This document shows, piece by piece, positions 1 through 6,793 of a DNA stretch of 10,320 nucleotides. The stretch comes from Actinomycetota bacterium (lineage in GTDB: Bacteria; Actinomycetota; Actinomycetes; Nanopelagicales; Nanopelagicaceae). The notes beneath the pieces were generated by a model. That model worked only from the letters and a program-made list of their open reading frames with translations, was not told the origin of the DNA and searched no databases. The position numbers and the translations under genes are program-made. The DNA lies in contig WLJF01000012.1 of the NCBI GenBank assembly GCA_009701945.1, positions 1 through 10,320 of the forward strand. The letters run 5' to 3'. Position 1 is the stretch's first letter, and the number at the start of each line of letters is the position of its first letter.

Positions 1-4
1 GGAA

Positions 5-2110
5 CTAGTGAGTAATGGTAAATCGCTGCATCCACTTAGGTGTCCACCAGTTGCGCTCACCAAAGAGGCGCATCAAAGCAGGTACCAACAGGGCGCGAAC
101 GATTGTTGCATCCAGAATCACGGCAAGAGCAACGCCAAATCCCATGGATTTAATCGATGTGACTCCACTTGTCATAAAGGCTGCGAAGACAACTGCAAGA
201 AGTAGAGCTGCCGCTGTGATGATTCTTGCAGATCGTTGAAGTCCAGTAGCAACAGATTCAATGTTGCTCTTGCCTGCCATATGTTCTTCGCGAATACGTG
301 AGAGCAAGAAGAGTTCGTAGTCCATGGATAACCCAAAGACGACTACAGCAATCAAGATAACAATCGAAGTATCAAGAGTTCCCGTTAACGTAAATGAACC
401 AACTAGCCATTGCAGATGTCCGTCGATGAATACCCACGTGAGAACTCCCATTGTTGCTGCAAGGGAGAGAACATTGAGCAAGACAGCCTTAATAGGCAAG
501 ATGATTGATCCGGTGAAGATGAAGATCAGGACGAAGACGCTGAGTGCAATCCACCCAAGAGCCCAAGGAAGTGTGGAGGAGATTCCATCTTGTGAATCTG
601 TGTAGTCGGCGGCAACGCCTCCAACCAACGTTCCTTCAGGAGCCTCAAGATCGCGGATGTCATGAATCATTTTCTGGGCCGCAGGTGTTCTCGGAAGCAT
701 GGATTCATAAGCAACTAAGCGGATATCTTGTCCGAAAGTTTGAGGCGGGGTTACAGCAACAATGCCTTCGACCTTTGCAAGATTCGCAGCGTAGCTAGCA
801 ATCTCTGCATCTTTGCCCGCGCCACCCATAACAATAATTTCAACAGGGTTAGTTGTTTGGCCAGCAAAGCGATCTGCCTGCACAGCTGTTGCAATTGCAG
901 CAGCATTACTTGCAGGCAACATACGTGAATCTCCTTGAGAGAATGCGATGTTCTTAAGCGGCGCTGCAAAAATTCCAAGGACCATGAGCGCCAAAAGAAC
1001 AATTGCTACGGGACGACGCATGACCATGCGAGCTGTCTGAGCCCAGCGACCATCTTCTTTAGGAGTTATGGCAGATTTACGAACAACACCTTTATCAATT
1101 TTGCTTCCAACCATTGCCAAGATTGGTGGAAGTCCAAAAAGTGCGCCGGCTACTGCAAGAGCAACAACGGATACACCTGCATATCCAAATGATTTAAGGA
1201 ATGGAAGTGGGAAGAAGGTGAGAGAAAGAAGTGTGACAAAGACTGTAAGGCCTGAGTAGAAGACAGTTTTCCCTGCAGTCTTTAGTGTTGTGATGATGGA
1301 ATCTTCAACATTTTTACCGTGATGTAACTCTTCGCGGAATCGGTTAACCATTAAGAGTGCGTAGTCGATACCTAGTCCAAGGCCCATACCTGTCGTGAGG
1401 TTGAGCGCGTAGATACTGACATCGGTAAAGAGAGTGAAGAGATAGAGAATAAAGAAAGCCCCAAGGATTGCTGAGACTCCAACTACAAGTGGCATAGCTG
1501 AGGCAACCATTGCGCCAAATACAAAGACCAAGAGAATAAAAGTTGCAGGGATAGAGATTGCTTCTGCGATCGCGAGATCCTTTGAAATCTTCTTGTTAAT
1601 TGCATTGCCAACAACGCCTACTCCGCCTGAATAAAGAGTGAATCCTTCAACCTTGCCGTCATAGTGATCCTGGAAGTATGCACCTAGCTTTTCGCTCTCT
1701 GGAGAGAATGCATCAGCTTGGCTATATACAAGTATGTAACCGGCTTTGCCATCCTTAGATTTCAATGATTGCTCGCCGCCGGCGCTCCAATAAGAGAGAG
1801 TCTTGCTGACACCATTTTCTTTTGCCATCTTTGCTTCAAGAGCAAGAGCGCGCTGAGTTACGGCAGGGTCTGTAATCTCGGTGTCACCGGCATCAACAAC
1901 GACAACAATTGTTGGATCTGTAATCTTGAGAGTGTCATTGATGTAGGTGTAAACCTTGTATGAGTCGCTATTCGGATTTGAATATCCACCTGAATCAAGT
2001 CGGTTAAAGACCGAGGATCCAATTCCACCCGCTGCGAGGATTCCGATGACGAAAAGGATTACAGCAGCCTTACGGCGGTGGTACATGAAGTGGCCAAGTT
2101 TCTCAAACAC
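5..2110 (-). CDS. MMPL/RND-family membrane transporter
   Basis: This 701-residue protein belongs to the MMPL branch of RND transporters, which use the proton gradient to export lipids or hydrophobic compounds across the plasma membrane. It shows the expected twofold architecture: TM1 at about residues 14-32, an extracytoplasmic loop, and a five-helix block at about 180-335. A second TM at about 367-385, loop and five-helix block at about 515-680 follow. Both proton-relay motifs are present: GLGIDYALL with Asp249-Tyr250, and GLSMDYELF with Asp597-Tyr598. Each is followed by a basic R-x-REE stretch, as in MmpL proteins. The start is GTG at 2110, chosen because AGGGAG lies 7 nt upstream; the next in-frame ATG, at codon 9, lacks such a site. 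The gene is complete, with its TAG stop 4 bp from the window edge. It diverges from a TetR gene, so regulated export is likely. Substrate is unknown: lipid, drug or toxic metabolite are all possible. Confidence 0.93.
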   Translation of the reverse strand: MFEKLGHFMYHRRKAAVILFVIGILAAGGIGSSVFNRLDSGGYSNPNSDSYKVYTYINDTLKITDPTIVVVVDAGDTEITDPAVTQRALALEAKMAKENGVSKTLSYWSAGGEQSLKSKDGKAGYILVYSQADAFSPESEKLGAYFQDHYDGKVEGFTLYSGGVGVVGNAINKKISKDLAIAEAISIPATFILLVFVFGAMVASAMPLVVGVSAILGAFFILYLFTLFTDVSIYALNLTTGMGLGLGIDYALLMVNRFREELHHGKNVEDSIITTLKTAGKTVFYSGLTVFVTLLSLTFFPLPFLKSFGYAGVSVVALAVAGALFGLPPILAMVGSKIDKGVVRKSAITPKEDGRWAQTARMVMRRPVAIVLLALMVLGIFAAPLKNIAFSQGDSRMLPASNAAAIATAVQADRFAGQTTNPVEIIVMGGAGKDAEIASYAANLAKVEGIVAVTPPQTFGQDIRLVAYESMLPRTPAAQKMIHDIRDLEAPEGTLVGGVAADYTDSQDGISSTLPWALGWIALSVFVLIFIFTGSIILPIKAVLLNVLSLAATMGVLTWVFIDGHLQWLVGSFTLTGTLDTSIVILIAVVVFGLSMDYELFLLSRIREEHMAGKSNIESVATGLQRSARIITAAALLLAVVFAAFMTSGVTSIKSMGFGVALAVILDATIVRALLVPALMRLFGERNWWTPKWMQRFTITH

Positions 2111-2122
2111 GAATTAACTCCC

Positions 2123-2145
2123 TTATCTGAACAATGTACAGATAA
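2123..2145. promoter_or_regulatory. Probable TetR operator O1 (near-perfect palindrome)
   Basis: A 23-bp palindrome with arms TTATCTG (2123-2129) and CAGATAA (2139-2145), and an inner ACA-A-TGT core centred on 2134. Ten of eleven base pairs are symmetric; only the A/A pair at 2130 and 2138 breaks symmetry. It covers the downstream edge of the mmpL -10 box and the predicted transcription start, so a bound repressor would block mmpL initiation. It lies in the divergent spacer beside a TetR gene, the usual position of such operators. Binding by this particular TetR is inference. Confidence 0.75.
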
Positions 2146-2171
2146 TAGCGTGGTTATTTGAACATTGTCAA
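2142..2171 (-). promoter_or_regulatory. Promoter of the MMPL gene
   Basis: On the minus strand, a perfect TTGACA -35 box (2171-2166) is followed by an 18-bp spacer and a TATTAT -10 box (2147-2142, 5 of 6 to consensus). Transcription should start near 2135, giving a leader of about 25 nt that contains the AGGGAG ribosome-binding site. Both candidate operators overlap it. This is the strongest housekeeping-type promoter seen in the window. Confidence 0.7.
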
Positions 2172-2176
2172 GATTG
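2154..2176. promoter_or_regulatory. Probable TetR operator O2 (degenerate copy of O1)
   Basis: This 23-bp segment matches O1 at 17 of 23 positions when aligned centre to centre, including the shared TGAACA-N-TGT block and AGAT. Its own symmetry is weaker (TTGA…TCAA arms). The centres, 2134 and 2165, are 31 bp apart, about three helical turns, so two dimers would sit on the same face of DNA. The site overlaps the -35 elements of both divergent promoters, which would let one site control both genes. The role is inferred. Confidence 0.6.
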
Positions 2177-2192
2177 GGGGGATACTGGTGGC
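2158..2192 (+). promoter_or_regulatory. Promoter of tetR, probably giving a leaderless mRNA
   Basis: TTGAAC (2158-2163), a 17-bp spacer and GATACT (2181-2186) form a -35/-10 pair. Only six bases separate the -10 box from the ATG at 2193, so the transcript should begin at or next to the start codon. No Shine-Dalgarno sequence is correctly placed: the GGGGGG run is too far away and GGTGG is 1 nt from the ATG. Leaderless messages are common in actinobacteria. The -35 box lies inside operator O2, which fits autorepression. Confidence 0.5.
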
Positions 2193-2801
2193 ATGACCAC
2201 CGCCAAGGCGCGCGCCCAGTATCACCACGGCGACTTGGAGAGCGCTTTAATTTTGACTGCGCGTAAATTAACTAAGCGCAATGGGGTAGAACATCTTTCG
2301 CTTCGACAAGTAGCCCAAGAAATTGGAGTAAGTCCAAGCGCGGCCTATCACTATTTCCCCGATAGAGATTCTCTCTTAGGTGCGCTTGGATTTTCACTCT
2401 TTGAAGAGCTTGCCGATTATCAGGAACGTGAATTGGCCAAGATTTCTGGATCTGGCATAAAAGCCGCACGGGAGAGATTTCGAACTCTAGGTAGAACTTA
2501 TTTCGAGTGGGCAGTGCGTGAACCACACCTGTTCAATCTCATGTTTAGCGACTTCTGCTTGATCGAATCCGCATCACAGCAGCCACGCGAAGAATCTCGC
2601 GCATATATCAATCTGACTCGGGCGCTAGATGAGCTACTCACATCAGGTGCAATAGATAAGAAGATGCGCCCTTACGGAGAACTTCTCTCATGGTCTACAG
2701 TCCATGGAGCGACAAGCTTAATTGTTGCTGGCCACCTGGAATCTGAGAATTTCGATGCAGTTCTTGACGGTCTAGAAATTGCACTCGGAATTAGGAAGTA
2801 G
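2193..2801 (+). CDS. TetR/AcrR-family transcriptional regulator with WHG domain
   Basis: This 202-residue protein is a typical TetR-type repressor: an N-terminal DNA-binding helix-turn-helix and an all-helical ligand and dimerisation domain. The N-terminus has the family signature YHHGDL (10-15). The HTH spans about residues 33-60, with recognition helix and tail VSPSAAYHYFPDRDSL. The C-terminal half carries WHG-domain features: the REPHLFNLMF segment (109-118) and Trp167 followed by His171-Gly172. The start at 2193 fits the conserved N-terminus and a leaderless promoter. It diverges from the MMPL exporter and probably represses it, and itself, through the two palindromes between them, with release on binding an unknown hydrophobic ligand. 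The last codons contain the AGGAAG ribosome-binding site for the small ORF downstream, implying co-expression. Confidence 0.93.
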   Translation: MTTAKARAQYHHGDLESALILTARKLTKRNGVEHLSLRQVAQEIGVSPSAAYHYFPDRDSLLGALGFSLFEELADYQERELAKISGSGIKAARERFRTLGRTYFEWAVREPHLFNLMFSDFCLIESASQQPREESRAYINLTRALDELLTSGAIDKKMRPYGELLSWSTVHGATSLIVAGHLESENFDAVLDGLEIALGIRK

Positions 2802-2806
2802 AAGCC

Positions 2807-2923
2807 ATGAGCGATGTGTTTCCTACAACACCTGATGATGAGCGCGACCCTCGTGAAGATCAGAAGGAAGATAAAAAGCGAGAAGAAGAGATTAAGGGCG
2901 ATAAGCCCCCACACCACGGCTAA
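2807..2923 (+). CDS. Small, highly charged hypothetical protein (38 aa)
   Basis: I do not recognise this gene. It starts with ATG five bases after the tetR stop, with AGGAAG (2793-2798) placed 8 nt upstream inside the end of tetR, so it is probably translated from the tetR transcript. The 38-residue product begins MSDVFPTTPDDERDPRED and continues with an alternating Lys/Glu stretch to a PPHHG end. It is very hydrophilic, has no cysteine and no membrane segment, and is probably disordered or a single charged helix. It ends 3 bp before the stop of the convergent fmdB-like gene. The ribosome-binding site and a clean fit in the gap argue for a real gene; lack of a known homologue argues for caution. 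Confidence 0.55.
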   Translation: MSDVFPTTPDDERDPREDQKEDKKREEEIKGDKPPHHG

Positions 2924-2926
2924 CTT

Positions 2927-3127
2927 TTATTCAGTTTTCGCTGCAGGTTTTGTAACAGAATCTGTTTTGTAGAAACCAGATCCTTTAAAGACAACTCCGA
3001 CGGTCGAATACACCTTACGAACTTCACCCTTGCATTCAGGGCATTCGGTAAGTGGGGATTCTGAGAACGACTGGAAAGCCTCGAAAGCATGGTCACATGC
3101 GGTGCATGCATATTGATATGTAGGCAA
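2927..3127 (-). CDS. FmdB-family zinc-ribbon protein
   Basis: A 66-residue protein of the FmdB putative regulatory family. It opens with PTYQYACTACDHAFE, the usual family start, and has two CxxC pairs (Cys8/Cys11 and Cys29/Cys32) forming a zinc ribbon. The conserved KVYSTVGVVFKGSGFYKTD segment follows (38-56), then a short polar tail. The start is TTG at 3127: it gives the expected N-terminus and has AAAGG 7 nt upstream. A longer reading from 3244 would add 39 residues unlike the family and would use the ribosome-binding region as coding sequence. The molecular role of the family is poorly defined; metal-linked regulation is often assumed from its founding member beside formamidase. In actinobacteria it often sits near 5-formyltetrahydrofolate cyclo-ligase, as it does here at some distance. 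Confidence 0.87.
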   Translation of the reverse strand: MPTYQYACTACDHAFEAFQSFSESPLTECPECKGEVRKVYSTVGVVFKGSGFYKTDSVTKPAAKTE

Positions 3128-3243
3128 TGTGTGACCTTTCTCTTCTCGGGTATCTATGCCTAAGTCTAAAGAAGTGAGACGATAGGCGCGAATCCGCACG
3201 GGTTCTGAGCATATTTGGCAATATAAAAGAGGAGTATGAAGCA

Positions 3244-3759
3244 ATGAAGAAGTTCAGTGCTATTGCAATGGTTGTAGGAGCAATTCTCTTCACACCAGTA
3301 GCTGCCTTCTCAAATACTCTCGTTGCTACCTCGCCGACCTCTGGTGCCACACTCCAGAGTGCACCAAGTGCAATCACGGTCACTACTGAAGTTGCTCTTA
3401 TGGATGCAGGAAATGAAATCTCAGTTACGGATCCAACAGGTGTTCGCGTCGATGATGGTGCTCTCACCATCGATGGAGTTAATGCTGTTATTGGTTTGAA
3501 GCAATTAGTGAAGACAGGTATCTATACAGTCAACTATTCATTGCTCGCCGAAAATGATGTACCACTTGTTGGAAAATTTACCTTCAATTTCGCCGAGCCA
3601 ACCGTAATTGCAACTTCTGCTCCGCAACCCACAACTGCACCAACTCCATCAGGAAATAACCTTGGAACAACAATCTTTGTTCTCGGACTTCTCGCTGCAG
3701 CAATTGTTGTAACTATTGCTCTTTCTCTCTATGCCCGAAAGCTCTATCGCGACCGATGA
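3244..3759 (+). CDS. copC: CopC-domain exported, membrane-anchored protein lacking copper ligands
   Basis: A 171-residue protein with a signal peptide (about 1-23: MKK, hydrophobic core, VAAFS) and a CopC-type beta-sandwich domain (about 24-117). A Thr/Pro/Ala-rich linker (118-138) and a C-terminal TM helix (about 141-163) ending in a basic tail follow. Family landmarks are LVATSPTSGATL near the mature N-terminus and TGIYTVNYSLL…GKFTFNF at the end of the domain. In copper-binding CopC the mature protein starts with His and a second His lies in a DGHP motif. Here those positions are Ser23/Asn24 and Val107 (NDVP), and the whole protein contains no His or Cys. Copper binding of the known type is therefore unlikely. 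The start has AGAGGAG (3228-3234) 9 nt upstream. The gene overlaps the CopD–CtaG gene by 4 bp (ATGA), so the two probably work together at the membrane. No convincing promoter was found upstream. Confidence 0.85.
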   Translation: MKKFSAIAMVVGAILFTPVAAFSNTLVATSPTSGATLQSAPSAITVTTEVALMDAGNEISVTDPTGVRVDDGALTIDGVNAVIGLKQLVKTGIYTVNYSLLAENDVPLVGKFTFNFAEPTVIATSAPQPTTAPTPSGNNLGTTIFVLGLLAAAIVVTIALSLYARKLYRDR

Positions 3760-5648
3760 ATCTCCTGTCAGGAAATCTGACTGCTGTTGATCCGTTGGTA
3801 AGTGCCCTTGGCACATTCAACAAATCAATCTCAATCTTTGCAGCCTTTAGCCTTGTTGGCGTATTGCTTTCGCTTTCATTTTTCTTGGTCGAGCGAGAAG
3901 GTGAATTACAAGAGAACGCACTTCGACTTCGCAATATAGGCAGAGTCCTTGCTGGAGTCTGGTTTCTTACCAGCGCTCTTCAAATCATCCTCACCTTAGC
4001 CAATATTTTAGGAACTTCTCTTGGCTCCGCACTCGATCCAACAACGCTAAGTTCATTTGTGCGCCAGATTGATCTTGGCAGATTCCTTGCAATTCAAACT
4101 TTCCTTGCAGGCGTAGTTTTCATCAGCCTTACCTTTCTTAGGCGAGTATTGCCTGCAACTGTTCTTCTTGGAATTTCACTACTTGCACTTGTTTCACCAG
4201 TCTTTCAAAGTCACTCAGCATCAAGTGGATCGCACTCTTTAGCTATCGGATCCCTTGTCATCCACGTTGTTGCCCTCTCACTATGGGTTGGCGGAGTTTT
4301 TGCACTCGTTCTGCTCAACGATTCAGATCGCAAAGTAGCGCTCCCTCGATTTAGCCAGTTAGCTCTCTGGGCTGCAATTGCAGTGGTAGCAAGTGGGCTC
4401 ATCAATGCTTGGACACGACTCAACTTTGCATCCGCGTGGTCTTCTTCCTATGCGCGCATCGTTATTGCAAAAGCACTCCTCACCCTGGTTCTCCTCATTA
4501 TTGGTTTCCGCAATAGAAAATCCCTTGCACAAGGTGATAAAACTGGATGGAACCTTCTATCCCGAGTAATCGTGGTGGAAGCCTTCATCATGGGCGCAGT
4601 AGTTGTTCTCGGTAGTTGGTTATCGGGATCTCAGCCACCTGCGGGGAAAGAGCAACCATTTAACGCAGCGCTTTCTATTGTTGGTTATCCAACACCACAG
4701 GCTCCGAACCTGATGCGGATACTGACTCTTTATAATCCTGACGCACTCATTATTGGAATTTTGATCACTCTGGTTGCGCTCTATATAAAGGGTGTTGTCA
4801 TCTTGAAAAAACGTGGTGACTCTTGGCCTGTCGGTCGCACCATTGCATTTGCGCTAGGCATTGCGGTACTTGATTTTGCAACAAGTGGTGGACTTGGTGT
4901 TTATGCACTCTTTTCATTTGAATATCACATGATTGCTCACATGGTCATAGGCATGGTTGCACCTATTGGTTTAGTTCTTGGGGCGCCCATCACTTTGGCA
5001 CTTCGCACACTTCCACAAGGACGCACTTCAGATGAGCGTGGAGTTCGCGGAATGCTCATTGCTTTCTTGCACTCCCGATATTCAGTGGTGCTTACCAACC
5101 CAATTACAGCCCTCGCGCTCTTTGATGGCTCACTCTTCGTTCTCTACTTCACCGACCTTTTTGGTAATTTGATGCAGTCCCATGTGGGACACCTCTTTAT
5201 GAACGTTCACTTTCTCTTAGCTGGCTTCCTTTTCTTCCATGTCATTATTGGAATCGATCCAAATCCTCGAAAGATTCCACACATAGTGCGCATCGTTATT
5301 CTCTTTGCAGCAATGAGCATTCATGCCTTCTTTGCCATCGCACTTCTTGCGACAACTACGCTCATTGACCAGGGTTATTACGGTTCATTGAGAACTCCAT
5401 GGCTTGGTGATTTATTGGCAGACCAACATGCAGCAGGTGCGATTGCATGGGGGATGGGTGAAGTTCCCATTATCTTGGCGCTGATCGCCACCTTTATTCA
5501 ATGGATGCGCGATGACTCACGCGAGGCAAAGCGCATCGATCGTAATGAAGCGCGCATGGCCGCCATGGGTGAACCTGATGAGCTTGCTCAATACAATAAC
5601 TACTTGAGCCAATTGCAGAGCCGGGATAAGAGAGAAGGTCAGTCATGA
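3756..5648 (+). CDS. CopD–CtaG fusion: copper resistance / cytochrome c oxidase assembly membrane protein
   Basis: This 630-residue polytopic membrane protein joins a CopD domain (about 1-290) to a Caa3-type CtaG domain (about 325-580), the arrangement known from actinobacteria such as M. tuberculosis Rv0102. The CopD half has a conserved histidine cluster, His153, His160 and His170, just before LWVGG (176-180). The CtaG half has YHMIAHM (His391, His395), then His476, His479, His485, His495 and His523, and the late DQHAAGAIAW motif (556-565). Roughly twelve or more TM helices are visible. CopD proteins are linked to copper uptake and CtaG to copper insertion into the CuB centre of oxidase subunit I, so copper supply to respiration is the likely role. 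Translation probably re-initiates from copC through the ATGA overlap, since no good ribosome-binding site precedes the ATG. The C-terminal tail (585-630) is charged and cytoplasmic, and overlaps the next gene by 4 bp. Confidence 0.9.
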   Translation: MNLLSGNLTAVDPLVSALGTFNKSISIFAAFSLVGVLLSLSFFLVEREGELQENALRLRNIGRVLAGVWFLTSALQIILTLANILGTSLGSALDPTTLSSFVRQIDLGRFLAIQTFLAGVVFISLTFLRRVLPATVLLGISLLALVSPVFQSHSASSGSHSLAIGSLVIHVVALSLWVGGVFALVLLNDSDRKVALPRFSQLALWAAIAVVASGLINAWTRLNFASAWSSSYARIVIAKALLTLVLLIIGFRNRKSLAQGDKTGWNLLSRVIVVEAFIMGAVVVLGSWLSGSQPPAGKEQPFNAALSIVGYPTPQAPNLMRILTLYNPDALIIGILITLVALYIKGVVILKKRGDSWPVGRTIAFALGIAVLDFATSGGLGVYALFSFEYHMIAHMVIGMVAPIGLVLGAPITLALRTLPQGRTSDERGVRGMLIAFLHSRYSVVLTNPITALALFDGSLFVLYFTDLFGNLMQSHVGHLFMNVHFLLAGFLFFHVIIGIDPNPRKIPHIVRIVILFAAMSIHAFFAIALLATTTLIDQGYYGSLRTPWLGDLLADQHAAGAIAWGMGEVPIILALIATFIQWMRDDSREAKRIDRNEARMAAMGEPDELAQYNNYLSQLQSRDKREGQS

Positions 5649-6790
5649 GTTTAGAGAACATCTTTACTTTGCCATCTGAGTACAACGATCTTCGCGACTC
5701 AGTGCGTTCACTCTCTGAGAAAGAGATTGCACCACACGCACATGCTGTTGATGAGGATCATCGCTATCCACAAGAAGCACACAACGCTTTAACAAAAGCA
5801 GGGCTCTTTGCAGCACACGTGCCAACTGAGTTTGGTGGCGATGGTGCTGATGCTCTCGCAACTTGCATCATTATCGAAGAAGTAGCACGCGTGTGTGCAT
5901 CGTCATCACTTATCCCTGCAGTCAATAAACTGGGCTCACTCCCACTTATTCTTGGTGGAAGTAAGGAACAGAAAGAACGTTGGCTTCGCCCGCTTGCGCA
6001 AGGACAAGGATTTTCTTACTGTCTCTCAGAATCTGAAGCAGGCTCTGACGCCGCCTCTCTTAAGACAAAAGCAGAACGCAAGGGCGATGGATGGGTAATC
6101 AATGGAAGTAAGAAGTGGATTTCAAATGCAGGAGAATCCCAGTTCTATACCGTAATTGCTCAGACTGATCCGTCTCTTGGATCCAAGGGAATCACCGCAT
6201 TTATTGTGGAGAAATCTGATGCAGGAGTTTCATTTGGTGCACCAGAGAAGAAGATGGGCTTTCGTGGATCACCTACTCGCGAGGTCTATTTTGACAATGT
6301 GAGTATCGGCGATGACCGACGCATTAGTGAAGTAGGTAAAGGTTTTTCACTTGCTATGGATACCCTCGATCACACACGCATCACCATCGCTGCCCAAGCG
6401 CTAGGTATTGCACAAGGTGCTCTAGATACTGCAAAGAAGTATTCACATGAGCGTAAGCAATTTGGCAAAGAGATCTTTGATTTCCAAGGTGTTCAGTTTA
6501 TGTTGGCAGATATGGCTATAGCCGTTGAGACAGCGCGCCAGATCACCTATGCAGCAGCCGCCAAGAGTGAGCGGGAAGATAAGGATCTGAAGTTCTTCTC
6601 TGCAGTGAGCAAGACATATGCAACAGATGTGGCAATGAAGGTCACGACTGATGCTGTGCAGATATTGGGTGGGTATGGATATGTATCAGATTATCCAGTT
6701 GAGCGAATGATGCGCGATGCAAAACTTACCCAGATATATGAGGGAACAAATCAGATTCAGCGCATTGTGATTGCACGCAATCTTCCTTAG
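5645..6790 (+). CDS. Acyl-CoA dehydrogenase (FAD-dependent, short/medium-chain type)
   Basis: A 381-residue acyl-CoA dehydrogenase, full length for the family. It oxidises an acyl-CoA to the trans-2-enoyl-CoA, passing electrons to FAD and then to electron-transfer flavoprotein. The N-terminal helical domain covers about 1-120, the beta domain about 121-230 with YCLSESEAGSDAASLKT (125-141) and KKWISNAG (156-163), and the C-terminal helical domain about 235-381. HERKQFGKEIFDFQ (268-281) and ILGGYGYVSDYPVERMMRDA (340-359) are the two standard signatures. The predicted catalytic base is Glu366 in IYEGTNQIQ, the position used by short- and medium-chain enzymes. Substrate cannot be read from sequence: butyryl-, branched-chain or medium-chain acyl-CoA are all possible. 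GAGAAGG (5632-5638) sits 6 nt before the ATG, which overlaps the CtaG stop by 4 bp. It is therefore the third gene of the copC operon. Confidence 0.94.
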   Translation: MSLENIFTLPSEYNDLRDSVRSLSEKEIAPHAHAVDEDHRYPQEAHNALTKAGLFAAHVPTEFGGDGADALATCIIIEEVARVCASSSLIPAVNKLGSLPLILGGSKEQKERWLRPLAQGQGFSYCLSESEAGSDAASLKTKAERKGDGWVINGSKKWISNAGESQFYTVIAQTDPSLGSKGITAFIVEKSDAGVSFGAPEKKMGFRGSPTREVYFDNVSIGDDRRISEVGKGFSLAMDTLDHTRITIAAQALGIAQGALDTAKKYSHERKQFGKEIFDFQGVQFMLADMAIAVETARQITYAAAAKSEREDKDLKFFSAVSKTYATDVAMKVTTDAVQILGGYGYVSDYPVERMMRDAKLTQIYEGTNQIQRIVIARNLP

Positions 6791-6793
6791 TAA

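Noticed and set aside
751..1002. Leu/Gln-rich reading frames of 60-90 codons inside the MMPL gene on both strands
   Set aside because: They are out-of-frame readings of a well-supported transporter, with no recognisable domain or suitable start signal.
2896..2908. GGGC–GATAA–GCCC hairpin as a terminator after tetR
   Set aside because: The stem is only 4 bp, there is no T-run after it, and it lies within the codons of the small ORF.
2672..2917. Minus-strand 81-codon hydrophobic reading frame over the end of tetR
   Set aside because: It overlaps the conserved WHG coding region and the small ORF on the other strand, and matches no family I recognise.
3222..3227. TATAAA as a -10 box for copC
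   Set aside because: There is no -35 at proper spacing, and transcription would begin inside or after the Shine-Dalgarno sequence at 3228-3234, removing it.
3128..3244. N-terminal extension of the fmdB-like protein up to the ATG at 3244
   Set aside because: The extra residues do not match the family, and they would be translated through the ribosome-binding site that serves the TTG start.
3236..3247. Three-codon mini-ORF (ATG AAG CAA TGA) overlapping the copC start
   Set aside because: Its ATG is only 1 nt from the Shine-Dalgarno sequence, so initiation there is unlikely; probably chance.
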